Source: Halovenus rubra (GTDB lineage Archaea > Halobacteriota > Halobacteria > Halobacteriales > Haloarculaceae). Taken from it: DNA of 64,000 nucleotides. The stretch spans positions 122,533 to 186,532 of the forward strand of contig NZ_JAODIY010000011.1 of assembly GCF_026586665.1 (NCBI RefSeq). Direction: 5' to 3'. The notes beneath the pieces were generated by a model, which saw only the letters and a list, made by a program, of their open reading frames with translations, made no database searches and was not told where the DNA came from. Both the position numbers and the translations under genes were made by a program. Position 1 is the first letter of the stretch. Every line of letters starts with the position of its first letter. Below, piece by piece: positions 44,069 through 53,320 of this stretch.

Positions 44069-44503
44069 TTACTCCAGTTGGCGGACAGTCAATACGGGGA
44101 TAGGCGACCGCCGGACAACAGCCTCGGCGACGCTTCCGAGCAGGTAGGCATGCTCGCCGTGACGGCCACGAGTCCCCATGGCGATAACATCAGCTCCAAC
44201 CGCCTCACCATACTCGATAAGCTCGCTTGCAGGGCTTCCCTCTCTGACAGCGGTGACAACTTCCATATCCCCTTGTTGGGCAGCCTCGTCACGAACCGTG
44301 GCTAACGCATCCTCACCAGTCGACTCGATAGCATCGTGTAACTGGTCGCGGACTTCTTCGGGTGAGGCAGCAATCTCGTTTTCATCGATGACGTACACTG
44401 CGTGAACGGTCGCGTCGAACCGGGAAGCGACATCAAGTGCGGTTCGGATACCGCGCTTTGTGCTTTCGGACCCGTCCGTCGCGATGACGACCGTTTCGAA
44501 CAT
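44069..44503 (-). CDS. Universal stress protein (UspA family) 1
   Basis: 144 residues from the ATG at 44503, starting MFETVVIATDGSESTKRG. The ATP-binding motif GTRGRHGEHAYLLGSVAEAVVRRSPIPVLTV is complete (G-2x-G-9x-G-S type), so it is an ATP-binding Usp. The upstream frame to 44887 overlaps the divergent usp gene and is not family-like. CTTTTTTATC at 44534-44525 is 26 nt upstream and gives a leaderless start. Confidence 0.9.
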   Translation of the reverse strand: MFETVVIATDGSESTKRGIRTALDVASRFDATVHAVYVIDENEIAASPEEVRDQLHDAIESTGEDALATVRDEAAQQGDMEVVTAVREGSPASELIEYGEAVGADVIAMGTRGRHGEHAYLLGSVAEAVVRRSPIPVLTVRQLE

Positions 44504-44524
44504 ACTACGAGCTAACCGGGGAAC

Positions 44525-44570
44525 GATAAAAAAGCCGCGTGATTCCTCCTGTCGGACCGGCGGGTTTTTT
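44525..44570. promoter_or_regulatory. Divergent TATA elements between two usp genes
   Basis: On the minus strand CTTTTTTATC (44534-44525) faces the usp gene at 44503; on the plus strand TTTTTT (44565-44570) faces the usp at 44596. Each is 26-28 nt from its start codon. Confidence 0.5.
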
Positions 44571-44595
44571 GTTGAGCGCCTAGGAGTAGCAAGCG

Positions 44596-45039
44596 ATGGC
44601 GCTCGACATCGACCTTGTCCTCGTGGCGGTCGACGGCAGCGATGAATCCCAAGAAGCTGCGGAGTCAGCAGCTGCTCTCGCCGAGCAATACGAGGCAGAG
44701 CTTCACCTCCTGCATTTCGTCGACAACCGGGTAATGCGAGGTATTCAGACAGGAGACCTCTCACCGGAGACGGTTGCAGGCGAACAACAGGCCCTGAGTT
44801 CGGCCATCCGTGAGATGTTGGCCGACAGTATACCGCTCTCGTTCTCTGGAGCGACAGGCTATTCGACGACGAAACTCGGACAGACACCCGGAAACATCGT
44901 CCTCGACGTCGCCGAAGAACTCAGCGCAGACTTTCTTGTCGTCCCCCGTGAGACACCGAGTGGGGACCCCGACAAGGTTGTCGGTAAGGCTGCTCTCCAT
45001 GTCCTCGAGTACGCCAGTCAGCCGGTGCTCTCGGTCTGA
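44596..45039 (+). CDS. Universal stress protein (UspA family) 2
   Basis: 147 residues. MALDIDLVLVAVDGSDESQEAAE starts the alpha/beta Usp fold. The C-terminal ATP loop is replaced by VVPRETPSGDPDKVVGKAALHVLEYASQPVLSV, which keeps only part of the Gly pattern, so nucleotide binding is less certain than in the neighbour. It is divergent from the first usp gene. Its regulation is likely shared through the 92-nt intergenic interval. Confidence 0.88.
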   Translation: MALDIDLVLVAVDGSDESQEAAESAAALAEQYEAELHLLHFVDNRVMRGIQTGDLSPETVAGEQQALSSAIREMLADSIPLSFSGATGYSTTKLGQTPGNIVLDVAEELSADFLVVPRETPSGDPDKVVGKAALHVLEYASQPVLSV

Positions 45040-45077
45040 GTCTCTCTAAAACCGGTGTGGATTTGCCGTTACAGTAG

Positions 45078-45611
45078 TTACTCTGGTGTGGCGAGTCTGA
45101 GTGACATCTCCAGTTCGAAGCTGTCGTCGCCGGTTCGTTCGAAGCCAATTTTCTCATAGAGTGCAATAGCCGAACGGTTCCAGCGTTCAACGGTAAGCCA
45201 GATGCACTCGAGGCCTTCCCGTTGTGCTAGACCGAGCGCCGTTCTGACAAGTTCGGTCCCGATATGTGCACCCTGATACCCCTGGAGGACAAAAATAGCG
45301 AGTTCGGAGGCTCCGTCGCGATCAGGGACCAACATTACGTGGCCGACCGCCGAGTCGTCGTGTCTAGCAACGGTATTCAACGCGTCTTCGTCCATAACAA
45401 CGTCGAGCCATTCGTTGATTCCCGACTCGTCGCCAGGAGGGATGCCCTGTGCACGGTCTTCTGGGTCAAAGTCGAGATACATTGCGGTGAGGGCATCCCT
45501 ATCTTCGTGTTTCGCTTGGCGGTACCTAATGTCTCGGCTTTCCCGGTCAGTGGCCGTTCGTGGCGGCGCGGGAAAGCCATCGACTGAGTCATCTGGGAAT
45601 CGTACTGTCAT
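45078..45611 (-). CDS. GNAT-family N-acetyltransferase
   Basis: 177 residues. The acetyl-CoA-binding segment is LQGYQGAHIGTELVRTALGLAQREG (motif A, QxxGxG/A-like), followed by IWLTVERWNRSAIALYEKIGFERTG (motif B). The N-terminal ~30 residues are a polar extension. The target is not predictable; possibly proteins or small amines. It overlaps the upstream usp gene by 4 nt, so the two form an operon. Confidence 0.88.
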   Translation of the reverse strand: MTVRFPDDSVDGFPAPPRTATDRESRDIRYRQAKHEDRDALTAMYLDFDPEDRAQGIPPGDESGINEWLDVVMDEDALNTVARHDDSAVGHVMLVPDRDGASELAIFVLQGYQGAHIGTELVRTALGLAQREGLECIWLTVERWNRSAIALYEKIGFERTGDDSFELEMSLRLATPE

Positions 45612-45967
45612 CGTATCAGTGTTACTGTCGTGTGGGCGTTTAGCAGGACGAACTCGATAACGGGGTCGAACTGTATCTTGCCAAGCGGACTAGTCTGTCC
45701 TCCGGCAAGCACGATACGGTCATACCCATCCGACTCGGAGAGTTCGACGAGCTGACTGCCCGGGTTATCTTCAAGCGTCTCGACTGTCGCGTCGAAATCG
45801 AGGGTATCGAGGCGTTCTCTGACGGTCGCCTCTGCACCAGCGAGTGAGCCCGAACTGTCGTAGACTGCGACGGTGATAGCGTCACCGGCTTGTCTTGCAC
45901 GGGAGACGACTTCCTCAAGTCCCGCCATCGCGCGCTCGCTCGCATCGACGCCGACGATAAGTCGCAT
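45608..45967 (-). CDS. Short UspA-like protein
   Basis: 119 residues. It starts MRLIVGVDASERAMAGLEEVV and has the central strand pattern of Usp, but ends LAGGQTSPLGKIQFDPVIEFVLLNAHTTVTLI, with GGxxSPxGK replacing the usual ATP loop. It is shorter than typical Usp proteins (about 140). It is co-transcribed with the GNAT gene (4-nt overlap). A minus-strand GTTTTAGTAG near 45989-45998 lies about 27 nt upstream as a TATA element. Confidence 0.8.
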   Translation of the reverse strand: MRLIVGVDASERAMAGLEEVVSRARQAGDAITVAVYDSSGSLAGAEATVRERLDTLDFDATVETLEDNPGSQLVELSESDGYDRIVLAGGQTSPLGKIQFDPVIEFVLLNAHTTVTLIR

Positions 45968-46064
45968 GTCTCGGCTGACGGTCGGAGACTACTAAAACGC
46001 ACCGTCCCAGCCTGAGTTACAGCGATGGCAAGCCGAAATCTCACCGGTTTTGATTAGAGGGAAA

Positions 46065-47114
46065 TCACTCGGTGAGTTGTACTGGCTGGGCAGTCCAGAC
46101 GTCCTGCTCGTAGTCGAGCCACGTCACCACGACCACGTGTGGCACTGTCAGCGCGGCGATAAGGACAAGATACAGACCGACCCACTCCGAAAGTGTTCCG
46201 GGTGAGACGGGGACGAACCAGTAGAAAATACCGAGAAAGGCCAACGATATGGCTGTTAGTGGGGCGGCGTCCCGCCCAAATCGAGCTAGTGCCGTACCAT
46301 ACTGTCTGGCGTTGAGCGCCCGGCGGGCACCCGGGTCGATAGCGAGTAGACGACCAATATGCCGGAGTGAATGCCAGCATGTAAAGTAAAGCCCCACAGC
46401 GAGTATTGGCGGAACGAGCGCAAAAAAGCCAACAAGCAAACACACCTCCGCCACATCGACAATCCAGTCGCGTCGGCGCGTAGCGCGATGGTACCCGACT
46501 GCAAGCGAGGCGATAAGTAACGTTGTCACCAACAGTCCCACGACGAATCGCCCGGTCGGGCTAAAAACGATATCTATCGGACCGAGTGTCGATGCAGCGA
46601 ACAGGCCGACTAGGGTCTTGGCAATCAACTGATACTGGTCGGGAAAGGCTACAAGCGGGACAAGCATCGGTAGCGTTCCTCGGGCGAGGCCAGTCAGCGC
46701 TCGCTGGGACGGCGTCCCAAGATGCTCAAGCCCAAGCAGCGCCAAAAGAGAGTGTACCTCACCCTGCCCCCAGTGGAGCCACGTGACCATAATAAAGCTC
46801 ACAAAACCAACGATAGGCACAACGAACCAGATAACAGCGTAGAGTCCACCGACGACAGCATAAAGAGCGCCAACGGCAACAAATGAACGGCCAGTCGCCG
46901 TCCGGCCACGAACGCGGGTCGGAGCGAGATGGTCAACTGCACCATGGGGTAGGCCAAGCAGCGCAACGCTGGCCACGAGTGGGACGAACTGGTATTCAAG
47001 CGGGAGTGTGAGGCCGGCAGCAAAAAGTAAGGTAACAGCAACGAGGATGACCCAGCCGGGCACAATGGTTACCCTGATGAGTTGCCGTCGTACGTTCTCA
47101 GTGTGCCCGGTCAT
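46065..47114 (-). CDS. brp: Brp/Blh family beta-carotene 15,15'-dioxygenase
   Basis: 349 residues, polytopic membrane protein. The family hallmarks are GLPHGAVDHL (about 74-83) and later WLHWGQGEVHSLL and FTCWHSLRHIGRLL, whose His residues hold the catalytic iron. It splits beta-carotene into two retinal molecules for rhodopsins. The gene starts one base inside the crtY stop (TGATG), so the pair is coupled. No opsin gene is in this window. Confidence 0.93.
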   Translation of the reverse strand: MTGHTENVRRQLIRVTIVPGWVILVAVTLLFAAGLTLPLEYQFVPLVASVALLGLPHGAVDHLAPTRVRGRTATGRSFVAVGALYAVVGGLYAVIWFVVPIVGFVSFIMVTWLHWGQGEVHSLLALLGLEHLGTPSQRALTGLARGTLPMLVPLVAFPDQYQLIAKTLVGLFAASTLGPIDIVFSPTGRFVVGLLVTTLLIASLAVGYHRATRRRDWIVDVAEVCLLVGFFALVPPILAVGLYFTCWHSLRHIGRLLAIDPGARRALNARQYGTALARFGRDAAPLTAISLAFLGIFYWFVPVSPGTLSEWVGLYLVLIAALTVPHVVVVTWLDYEQDVWTAQPVQLTE

Positions 47115-47905
47115 CAGTTACTGTCTTCAGCAGCGACCAATCCACGAAGAGGAGTGAGCGCGGCTATCGGTGTCACGGTCGACCACTGTGCTACAAGCCA
47201 GAGAAAGAGGACGTATCCCTGCACGACAAAGATATTTGTGAGGAGGAAAAAAATCGCTTCCTCAACGGGAAAGCCAAACGGTGCAATTCCGACAGTGTGA
47301 GTTGTCGAAATCGTCCAGAGACCAGCGGAAATCGCAAACCAATCGATTACCCAGAAATATAGCGTTGGGAGCGCGATGGCGATACTGACAGGCCGACGGG
47401 CGCGCCAGAGGTGTGGCCAGCCAAACGCCCACTGGATTGCCAACACAGGGCCACCCCAAGCCAGCATTGAGCCGAGATAAAGCCATGAGCTCCCTGAAAG
47501 CAGTAGAGCGATTCCGAGAATACACAGCCCGAAGCCAGCGGCCAGCCCAACGAAACGGTCCCAGAGGGCGACACTGAGGTCAGTATCGGTCGGCACCGAT
47601 AGCAGACAGAGAACGAGGACTGTGGCGATTGGTTGTATCACAAAAAACAGGTACTCGCCGACCGGTGCAGCCCAGATAGTCGCCCAGACAACGTCTTCGC
47701 CGTACCACCAGACATCCGCCTCAATAAGAAGATTATCCCAGGGAGTCGTGTATCCGACAGCGAGTATAAGGATAACAGCAAGCCCAGCGACTCTTTTCCG
47801 TGTTGCGAGGTGGGTTCCGCGTCGCCACGAAACAACAAGTAACAGGGCTATAATTGGGAGGGTAAACAGGAGGTGAAACTGGAAATACGTATCCGGTGAA
47901 ATCAT
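47114..47905 (-). CDS. crtY: Lycopene beta-cyclase, CrtY (CrtYcd type)
   Basis: 263 residues with about seven membrane spans. The repeated domain structure has PWDN (residues ~53-56) and the second domain PVEEAIFFLLTN, the signature of heterodimeric-type (crtYc-crtYd) lycopene cyclases fused in one chain. It makes beta-carotene, the substrate of Brp encoded directly downstream. A minus-strand TATA-like CTATTATAC (48004-47996) and a Bat-like activator site further upstream (48012-48026) precede it, with a leader of about 68 nt. Confidence 0.92.
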   Translation of the reverse strand: MISPDTYFQFHLLFTLPIIALLLVVSWRRGTHLATRKRVAGLAVILILAVGYTTPWDNLLIEADVWWYGEDVVWATIWAAPVGEYLFFVIQPIATVLVLCLLSVPTDTDLSVALWDRFVGLAAGFGLCILGIALLLSGSSWLYLGSMLAWGGPVLAIQWAFGWPHLWRARRPVSIAIALPTLYFWVIDWFAISAGLWTISTTHTVGIAPFGFPVEEAIFFLLTNIFVVQGYVLFLWLVAQWSTVTPIAALTPLRGLVAAEDSN

Positions 47906-47995
47906 GTGAGCAGGATATCCCTCAAGGGTCCACGAGTTGGCAAACGTGGCCAGTATCGAGAGGAGACACTCTGTATGTTACACCTAAACACCCCA

Positions 47996-48026
47996 GTATA
48001 ATAGTCATATGCCAAACTAGTCAGGG
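47996..48026 (-). promoter_or_regulatory. crtY-brp promoter with a site resembling the Bat upstream activator sequence
   Basis: Minus-strand CCCTGACTAGTTTGG (48026-48012) agrees at 11 of 13 fixed positions with the bop-regulon UAS as I recall it (ACCcnactagTTnGG). It is in the right orientation and is followed 7 nt later by CTATTATAC (48004-47996). The implied start site is near 47973, placing the UAS centre near -46. Confidence 0.5.
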
Positions 48027-48046
48027 AGCAGGCGAAAAACGGACAG

Positions 48047-51000
48047 TTACCGGCTCCAGGGAAGACGGTCGCGCGTCGACTCTCTTCGACGTTCGATAAC
48101 CGATTCGGCCCAGCTGATAGCTTCATCAAGTACCTCGGTCGGCTCTTCGTCGAACTCGAACTTGCGAATGTGAGACGAGTTTCCGTCTTCGTGGCCGCCA
48201 ATCATATGCGTCGTCTGGCGCTCATTGTCGGCTGGAACGAGGTATGCCAGCACATTGTTGTGTGCCTTGGCAGTCTCGTACTCTGTGAGGCGACGTGAGG
48301 AGTCGTAGTCGACAAGGACCGAGAACTTCGAGAGCATCATGTAGATAGCGCGTTTTTCCTCAGCGGGCCGGCCTTCAACATCCGGGAGGCCAGTCGCCTG
48401 CCGCGTGTCGTACCCGTGATTGGTGAGGCGCGTCTCGACCTCATCAAGATGTCCACCCTCATCAGCGCTTGCCTCCATGAGTAACACGGAGTTATCAATC
48501 GTGTCGACGACGGTATCTAGCGCGTCACCGAACTCTGCGAGGTCACCGCCTTCGTCAGAGAGTGCATCCAAGTAGCCGGCATCGGCAACGCTTCGCAACG
48601 CCTCAATCTGCGTGCGGAGGTCTTCACGATTCTTTGGCTGGCCCCAGTACTCCTGAAGTTTGGGTCGCTCATCAATCGGTTCAACATCGATTGGCTCCTC
48701 AGAGTGCCGAATCGCCTCTAGCCCTGCCTGTGCACTCTCGATTGTCGAGAAGTACGGTGTGTCTTCCTCAACACAAATTTCGAGCACATCGCGGTCACGT
48801 GTCAAGACGAAGTCAATCTCACCAGAGCGAAGCGCGTTCTCGAGGTCGTCGTCATCCTCAAAGTCGCTAAAGTCGACAGCATCAAAGAACTCGGTGTAGC
48901 CAACGACCGGCAAATCTACGAGCGCAGTCCCTTCCTTGGGGATTGGCCGACCGCGTGACATCTGTGCTTTCTCGTAGGCCTTGCCAAACGTTTGTGCGGT
49001 GCCCATCACTTCCCCGGTCGATTTCATCTCCGGACCGAGCCGAGGGTCGCTGCCAGGGAGGCGGTCAAACGGCAACACGACATCTTTGACACTGACTTCG
49101 TCTGGAATCTGTTCTTCGTAATCGAGGTCGTCGAGCGACTCGCCGGCCATGACTTTTGCAGCGATTTTCGCAATTGGAACGCCGGTTGCCTTCGAAACGA
49201 ATGGGACAGTCCGGGATGAACGTGGATTCGCTTCGAGGACGTACACCTCGCCGTCCCTGACCGCGAGTTGGACGTTCAACAGACCGACCGTATCGAGTGC
49301 CTCTGCAATATCTTCGACGACTTCGCGGACGCGACGATTGACATCTCGACCAAGCGAACGAGGTGGGATCATACAGGCCGAGTCGCCAGAGTGAACGCCA
49401 GCAGTCTCGACGTGTTCCATTACGCCACCGATGAGGACGTTCTCGCCGTCGGACACAGCGTCTACGTCAAGTTCGACTGCGTCGGAGAGGAACTCGTCAA
49501 TAAGGATTGGCTTCTCGGGGGAGACACGAACGGCCTCCTCAATGTACGTTTCGAGGTCTTCATCATTGTAAACGACCTCCATTGCTCGGCCACCGAGCAC
49601 ATACGACGGACGGACCAACACGGGATACCCAATATCATGAGCGAGGTCAAGCGCTTCTTCTCTGCTGGTCGCAGTCGCGCCGTCGGCCTGAGCAATGCCA
49701 AGGTTACCCATCAGCTTGTTGAAGCGGTCCCGGTCCTCTGCAAGGTCCATTGCGTCGACTGATGTCCCGAGTATCTCGCAGTCGAGACCGCGGCGGTCGA
49801 GTTCCTGTTCTAGGGGGTGACCAATATCGACACTGGTCTGCCCGCCGAACTGAACCATTACGCCATCCGCATTCGTTGACTCGATAACATCTGCGACTTC
49901 CTCCGCGGTAATTGGCTCGAAGAAAAGCCCGTCAGAGGTGTCGTAGTCCGTCGAGACGGTTTCAGGGTTGTTGTTGACGACGTGAGCGTCGATACCCATC
50001 TCACGGAGCGCGCGGATAGCGTGTACTGAGCAGTAGTCGAACTCAACCCCTTGTCCAATTCTGATGGGGCCACCGCCGACAACCACAACGCTTTCGATGT
50101 CACGGTCAACCATGAGTTCATCCCGGCTAAGCTCCGAAACAGGGTCACGCGCCGAGTAGTAGTACGGTGTCGATGCAGCAAACTCACCGGCACAAGTGTC
50201 AACCAGTTTGAAATCGCGGTCAACAGTCTTCTCTTCGACGCTATCAACAGTGGCGACAGTCCCGCCGTCAGACCGCGGTTCTGATGAGTGTTGCTCACCG
50301 CCGTCAGGAGCAGGGTTCCCCTCGACAGTTCCTCGTTTGTCAAGCAGAGAATCCGGTAACCAAGATGCGTGTGTATCGTTGAATTCCCCACCAGCAAGGG
50401 CAGTTATTTCATGGTCAGTGAATCCAACGTTCGCCGCTGACTCAAAGTCGCCGTCGGCTGGAGCACCAGCGGCCTCTGCAATTCGTTTGTAACGCTCGAC
50501 GTACCACTCTCTGATTTCGGTCAGTTCAACAACCTCGTCAACAGAGAAGTCCCGTTCGAACGCTTCAAACATTGCGTAAGGGCGATCTGGTGTCGGCGAC
50601 GTGAGGAATTCCGTTTCTAGTTCCTCGTCCGAGACCTCACTCCAGTCCGCAGCAGGGTCGTACTCCGAAGAGCGCAGCGCCTTGAGCAGCGATTCCTCAA
50701 ACGTCCGACCGATAGCCATCGCCTCACCGGTTGACTTCATCGCTGGCCCAAGTTCGAAGTCAACGTCAGGGAACTTGTCTTTGGGCCATCGAGGCACTTT
50801 TGTCACGATGTAGTCGATAGCCGGTTCGAAAGCAGCGGTCGTCTCGCCAGTAATCTCGTTTTTGATTTCGTGGAGGCGCTTGCCAAGTGCAACCTTGGCG
50901 GTCACACGGGCGATTGGGTACCCAGTTGCTTTCGAGGCAAGTGCTGAAGACCGGGAGACACGGGGGTTGACCTCGACAACGCGGTACTCACCACCTGGCG

Positions 51001-51874
51001 TACCGTCATCATGCCAAGCGAACTGGATGTTACAACCGCCTTGAATGCCGAGTTCACGGATGACTTTCAGGGCTGTATCGCGCATCTCTTGATGGCCTTC
51101 GTCTGGGATAACTTGAGATGGCGTGACGACAACTGATTCCCCAGTGTGAATACCCATGGGGTCGATATTCTCCATGTTGCAGATAATAATGCAGGAGTCG
51201 TCAGCGTCGCGCATCACTTCGTATTCGAGTTCAATCCAGCCATCGATAGATTCCGTAATCATCACGCGATTGTCCCGTGAGAGACTGAGTCCCTTGCGAA
51301 CTGCATCCTTGAGTTCGTCCATATCGCCGATGACGCCCGAACCGGCACCGCCGAGCGTGTACGTTGTGCGCATGATAACCGGCAGTCCGCCCACAGCCTC
51401 GACGGCTTCTTCGACTTCAGCCATGGATTCGATTGTCACCGACGCTGGCACCGGCTCGTCGATAGCCTCCATTCGTTGGCGGAACTCGTCGCGGTCTTCG
51501 GTCGCGTAAATCGTATCCAACGGTGTGCCCATAACGTCAACATCGTACTCGTCGAGAACCCCTTCCTCGGCGAGTTCAGCGGTGACGTTCAACCCAGTCT
51601 GACCTCCCAGACCAGCGATGACACCATCAGGCTGTTCTTTCCGGATGATCTCGGTAATAGCCTCGGTGTTGATTGGCTCAATGTATACCTCGTCTGCCAT
51701 ATCCGGATCGGTCATAATCGTTGCCGGGTTGGAGTTGACCAACACGACGCGCGCGCCCTCCTCTTGGAGTGCCCGGCAGGCCTGTGCCCCTGAATAGTCG
51801 AACTCTGCCGCCTGTCCTATCTGTATCGGGCCACTCCCGATGAGCAGAATTGTCCGGTCTTCTCCCTCTGTCAT
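48047..51874 (-). CDS. carB: Carbamoyl-phosphate synthase large subunit with extra C-terminal domain
   Basis: 1275 residues from the ATG at 51874. The two ATP-grasp synthetase halves each begin with GSGPIQIGQAAEFDYSG and GGGPIRIGQGVEFDYCS, joined by an acidic 50-residue linker. The MGS-like allosteric part ends near 1073. Residues about 1074-1275 add a domain not found in ordinary CarB, with NSVLLMEASADEGGHLDEV, LSKFSVLVDYDSS and NNVLAYLVPADNE. The start is chosen because TATA-like GTATAATTT (51919-51911) predicts transcription just upstream. The earlier in-frame start at 52003 is unlikely. No carA is adjacent. Confidence 0.93.
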   Translation of the reverse strand: MTEGEDRTILLIGSGPIQIGQAAEFDYSGAQACRALQEEGARVVLVNSNPATIMTDPDMADEVYIEPINTEAITEIIRKEQPDGVIAGLGGQTGLNVTAELAEEGVLDEYDVDVMGTPLDTIYATEDRDEFRQRMEAIDEPVPASVTIESMAEVEEAVEAVGGLPVIMRTTYTLGGAGSGVIGDMDELKDAVRKGLSLSRDNRVMITESIDGWIELEYEVMRDADDSCIIICNMENIDPMGIHTGESVVVTPSQVIPDEGHQEMRDTALKVIRELGIQGGCNIQFAWHDDGTPGGEYRVVEVNPRVSRSSALASKATGYPIARVTAKVALGKRLHEIKNEITGETTAAFEPAIDYIVTKVPRWPKDKFPDVDFELGPAMKSTGEAMAIGRTFEESLLKALRSSEYDPAADWSEVSDEELETEFLTSPTPDRPYAMFEAFERDFSVDEVVELTEIREWYVERYKRIAEAAGAPADGDFESAANVGFTDHEITALAGGEFNDTHASWLPDSLLDKRGTVEGNPAPDGGEQHSSEPRSDGGTVATVDSVEEKTVDRDFKLVDTCAGEFAASTPYYYSARDPVSELSRDELMVDRDIESVVVVGGGPIRIGQGVEFDYCSVHAIRALREMGIDAHVVNNNPETVSTDYDTSDGLFFEPITAEEVADVIESTNADGVMVQFGGQTSVDIGHPLEQELDRRGLDCEILGTSVDAMDLAEDRDRFNKLMGNLGIAQADGATATSREEALDLAHDIGYPVLVRPSYVLGGRAMEVVYNDEDLETYIEEAVRVSPEKPILIDEFLSDAVELDVDAVSDGENVLIGGVMEHVETAGVHSGDSACMIPPRSLGRDVNRRVREVVEDIAEALDTVGLLNVQLAVRDGEVYVLEANPRSSRTVPFVSKATGVPIAKIAAKVMAGESLDDLDYEEQIPDEVSVKDVVLPFDRLPGSDPRLGPEMKSTGEVMGTAQTFGKAYEKAQMSRGRPIPKEGTALVDLPVVGYTEFFDAVDFSDFEDDDDLENALRSGEIDFVLTRDRDVLEICVEEDTPYFSTIESAQAGLEAIRHSEEPIDVEPIDERPKLQEYWGQPKNREDLRTQIEALRSVADAGYLDALSDEGGDLAEFGDALDTVVDTIDNSVLLMEASADEGGHLDEVETRLTNHGYDTRQATGLPDVEGRPAEEKRAIYMMLSKFSVLVDYDSSRRLTEYETAKAHNNVLAYLVPADNERQTTHMIGGHEDGNSSHIRKFEFDEEPTEVLDEAISWAESVIERRRESTRDRLPWSR

Positions 51875-52054
51875 TACCGGTGACAGTCCGTACATCGTAA
51901 TAAGCCCGACGAAATTATACGAAACTCGAAGGTGTGTTTCGAATATCGTACACCTGATGACGAATTTCACAGCGCTGAAGAAATCGAGTACAACGACGAG
52001 CAACTGAGAGAAGGAAAACGTTTTTGTAGGATTTTGGTTATATTCTACGAATAT

Positions 52055-53320
52055 ATGAGGCGTTTCGGTTGTGTGCTGGCGGTCGTCGGAATTGTTGTAC
52101 TGGCAGGTTGTGCAGGCCTGTCAGGAGTTACAGAACAAGAGACCCCTCACGAGTCTACGCCAGAAAGGAATGCTACCGAACAGCAGACGGTAGTAACACC
52201 GACGCAAGTATCCACGGTGACACCAGATCCAAAGCCTACATCGACACCCACACCCGAGTGGGAAAAAGATGCTGTCGCATCAAGTATCGAGAATCCGACC
52301 AAAGTAGCAATAAAGACTTACGCCCACAATCGGTCGGAGGCGTTGGTGAGAGCGACCGTCACTGTCTATGACGGGACCGGTACGCAGCAGCAGTCGTTCG
52401 CGCTCAACGGTAGCTCAAAACATACGATTAGCAATCTGGAGCCAGGGACGAATTATACCGCCCGAATCACAGAGATTGGGTGGCAGGATATGCCACCTGT
52501 GGAGTCTTCGTTTGATCCTGGACAGACCGACATGGTTGAGGTATTTACACTCCCAAACTTCCAGCAGACACAGAAATTCAAGTGGAAATGGAGACATATT
52601 CATCATGCATACGTAAATGACAAGACGCTCGAAATGAAGAACACCTCTAGATTAGTCGAAGAAAGAGAGCAGATTATCGGCGGAGGAACATACGACAACG
52701 GAGATTGGGTGAGTGAACTTAATTTATTGTGGGTTATAAAGAGTGAAAAGTTCACTCCGGTGAAGACTGCTTCCATCCAAAACGAGCTTCAACTTCGTAA
52801 CTGGAACGGGAATTGGGAGAATGCCAAAAGATTTGCATTCAATCCAAAATACAAGCCAGCATTTGATCCAGTTCGAGGTAACCTAATTGGTATGGAAAGC
52901 ATCTCGCTTAAATATGTAGACACGCAGAAATTGAACGATTCAACAGTTCCAGAACCGATTCAATTCCACTCAATTCCCAAACAAAATAAAGGAGAAAAGG
53001 TGCATATTTTTAATATTAGTATGAGGGGCTATTCTGAATGGGCGGATAGTGATTATGTATTTGGGCCCCGTAATCAGGCGCGCATCTATGTAGATGTCAA
53101 AACTGGACATGTCCTTCGATGGGAAGCACGAGAGCGCCTTGCAAACAAAGCTGGGTATTTTGATAAATATCAGGGGATGAATCCTAGTATCCACATCATT
53201 GACTTCTACGACCACGGAAACCAGAGTATCGGAATTGATGCTGAAGACTTCCCCTCGCCTAAAGAATGCAGAGCAGTACTAACGGATAAATTCAGTAAGC
53301 CCTGCCGGAAGATCGATTAA
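52055..53320 (+). CDS. Exported lipoprotein of unknown function
   Basis: 421 residues from the ATG at 52055. A signal peptide ends in the lipobox VLAGC at residues 18-22 (Cys22 would be lipid-linked). A Thr/Pro/Glu-rich spacer (about 35-75) leads to beta-rich domains with many Asn-X-Ser/Thr sites. VDTQKLNDSTVPEP and YVDVKTGHVLRWEA resemble haloarchaeal outer-surface proteins, but no family is certain. The base composition is distinctly A/T-rich from about 52580 onward, unlike neighbours. Its last 29 nt overlap the end of the convergent gene at 53292-54749. Confidence 0.75.
   Translation: MRRFGCVLAVVGIVVLAGCAGLSGVTEQETPHESTPERNATEQQTVVTPTQVSTVTPDPKPTSTPTPEWEKDAVASSIENPTKVAIKTYAHNRSEALVRATVTVYDGTGTQQQSFALNGSSKHTISNLEPGTNYTARITEIGWQDMPPVESSFDPGQTDMVEVFTLPNFQQTQKFKWKWRHIHHAYVNDKTLEMKNTSRLVEEREQIIGGGTYDNGDWVSELNLLWVIKSEKFTPVKTASIQNELQLRNWNGNWENAKRFAFNPKYKPAFDPVRGNLIGMESISLKYVDTQKLNDSTVPEPIQFHSIPKQNKGEKVHIFNISMRGYSEWADSDYVFGPRNQARIYVDVKTGHVLRWEARERLANKAGYFDKYQGMNPSIHIIDFYDHGNQSIGIDAEDFPSPKECRAVLTDKFSKPCRKID

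Noticed and set aside
44504-44887. Extension of the first usp gene to 44887
   Set aside because: The extra 128 residues overlap the divergent usp gene and a clear promoter sits at 44525-44534, so the start at 44503 is used.
51932-52054. N-terminal extension of the lipoprotein gene
   Set aside because: The 41 extra residues would hide the signal peptide and lipobox; the ATG at 52055 gives a proper lipoprotein signal.
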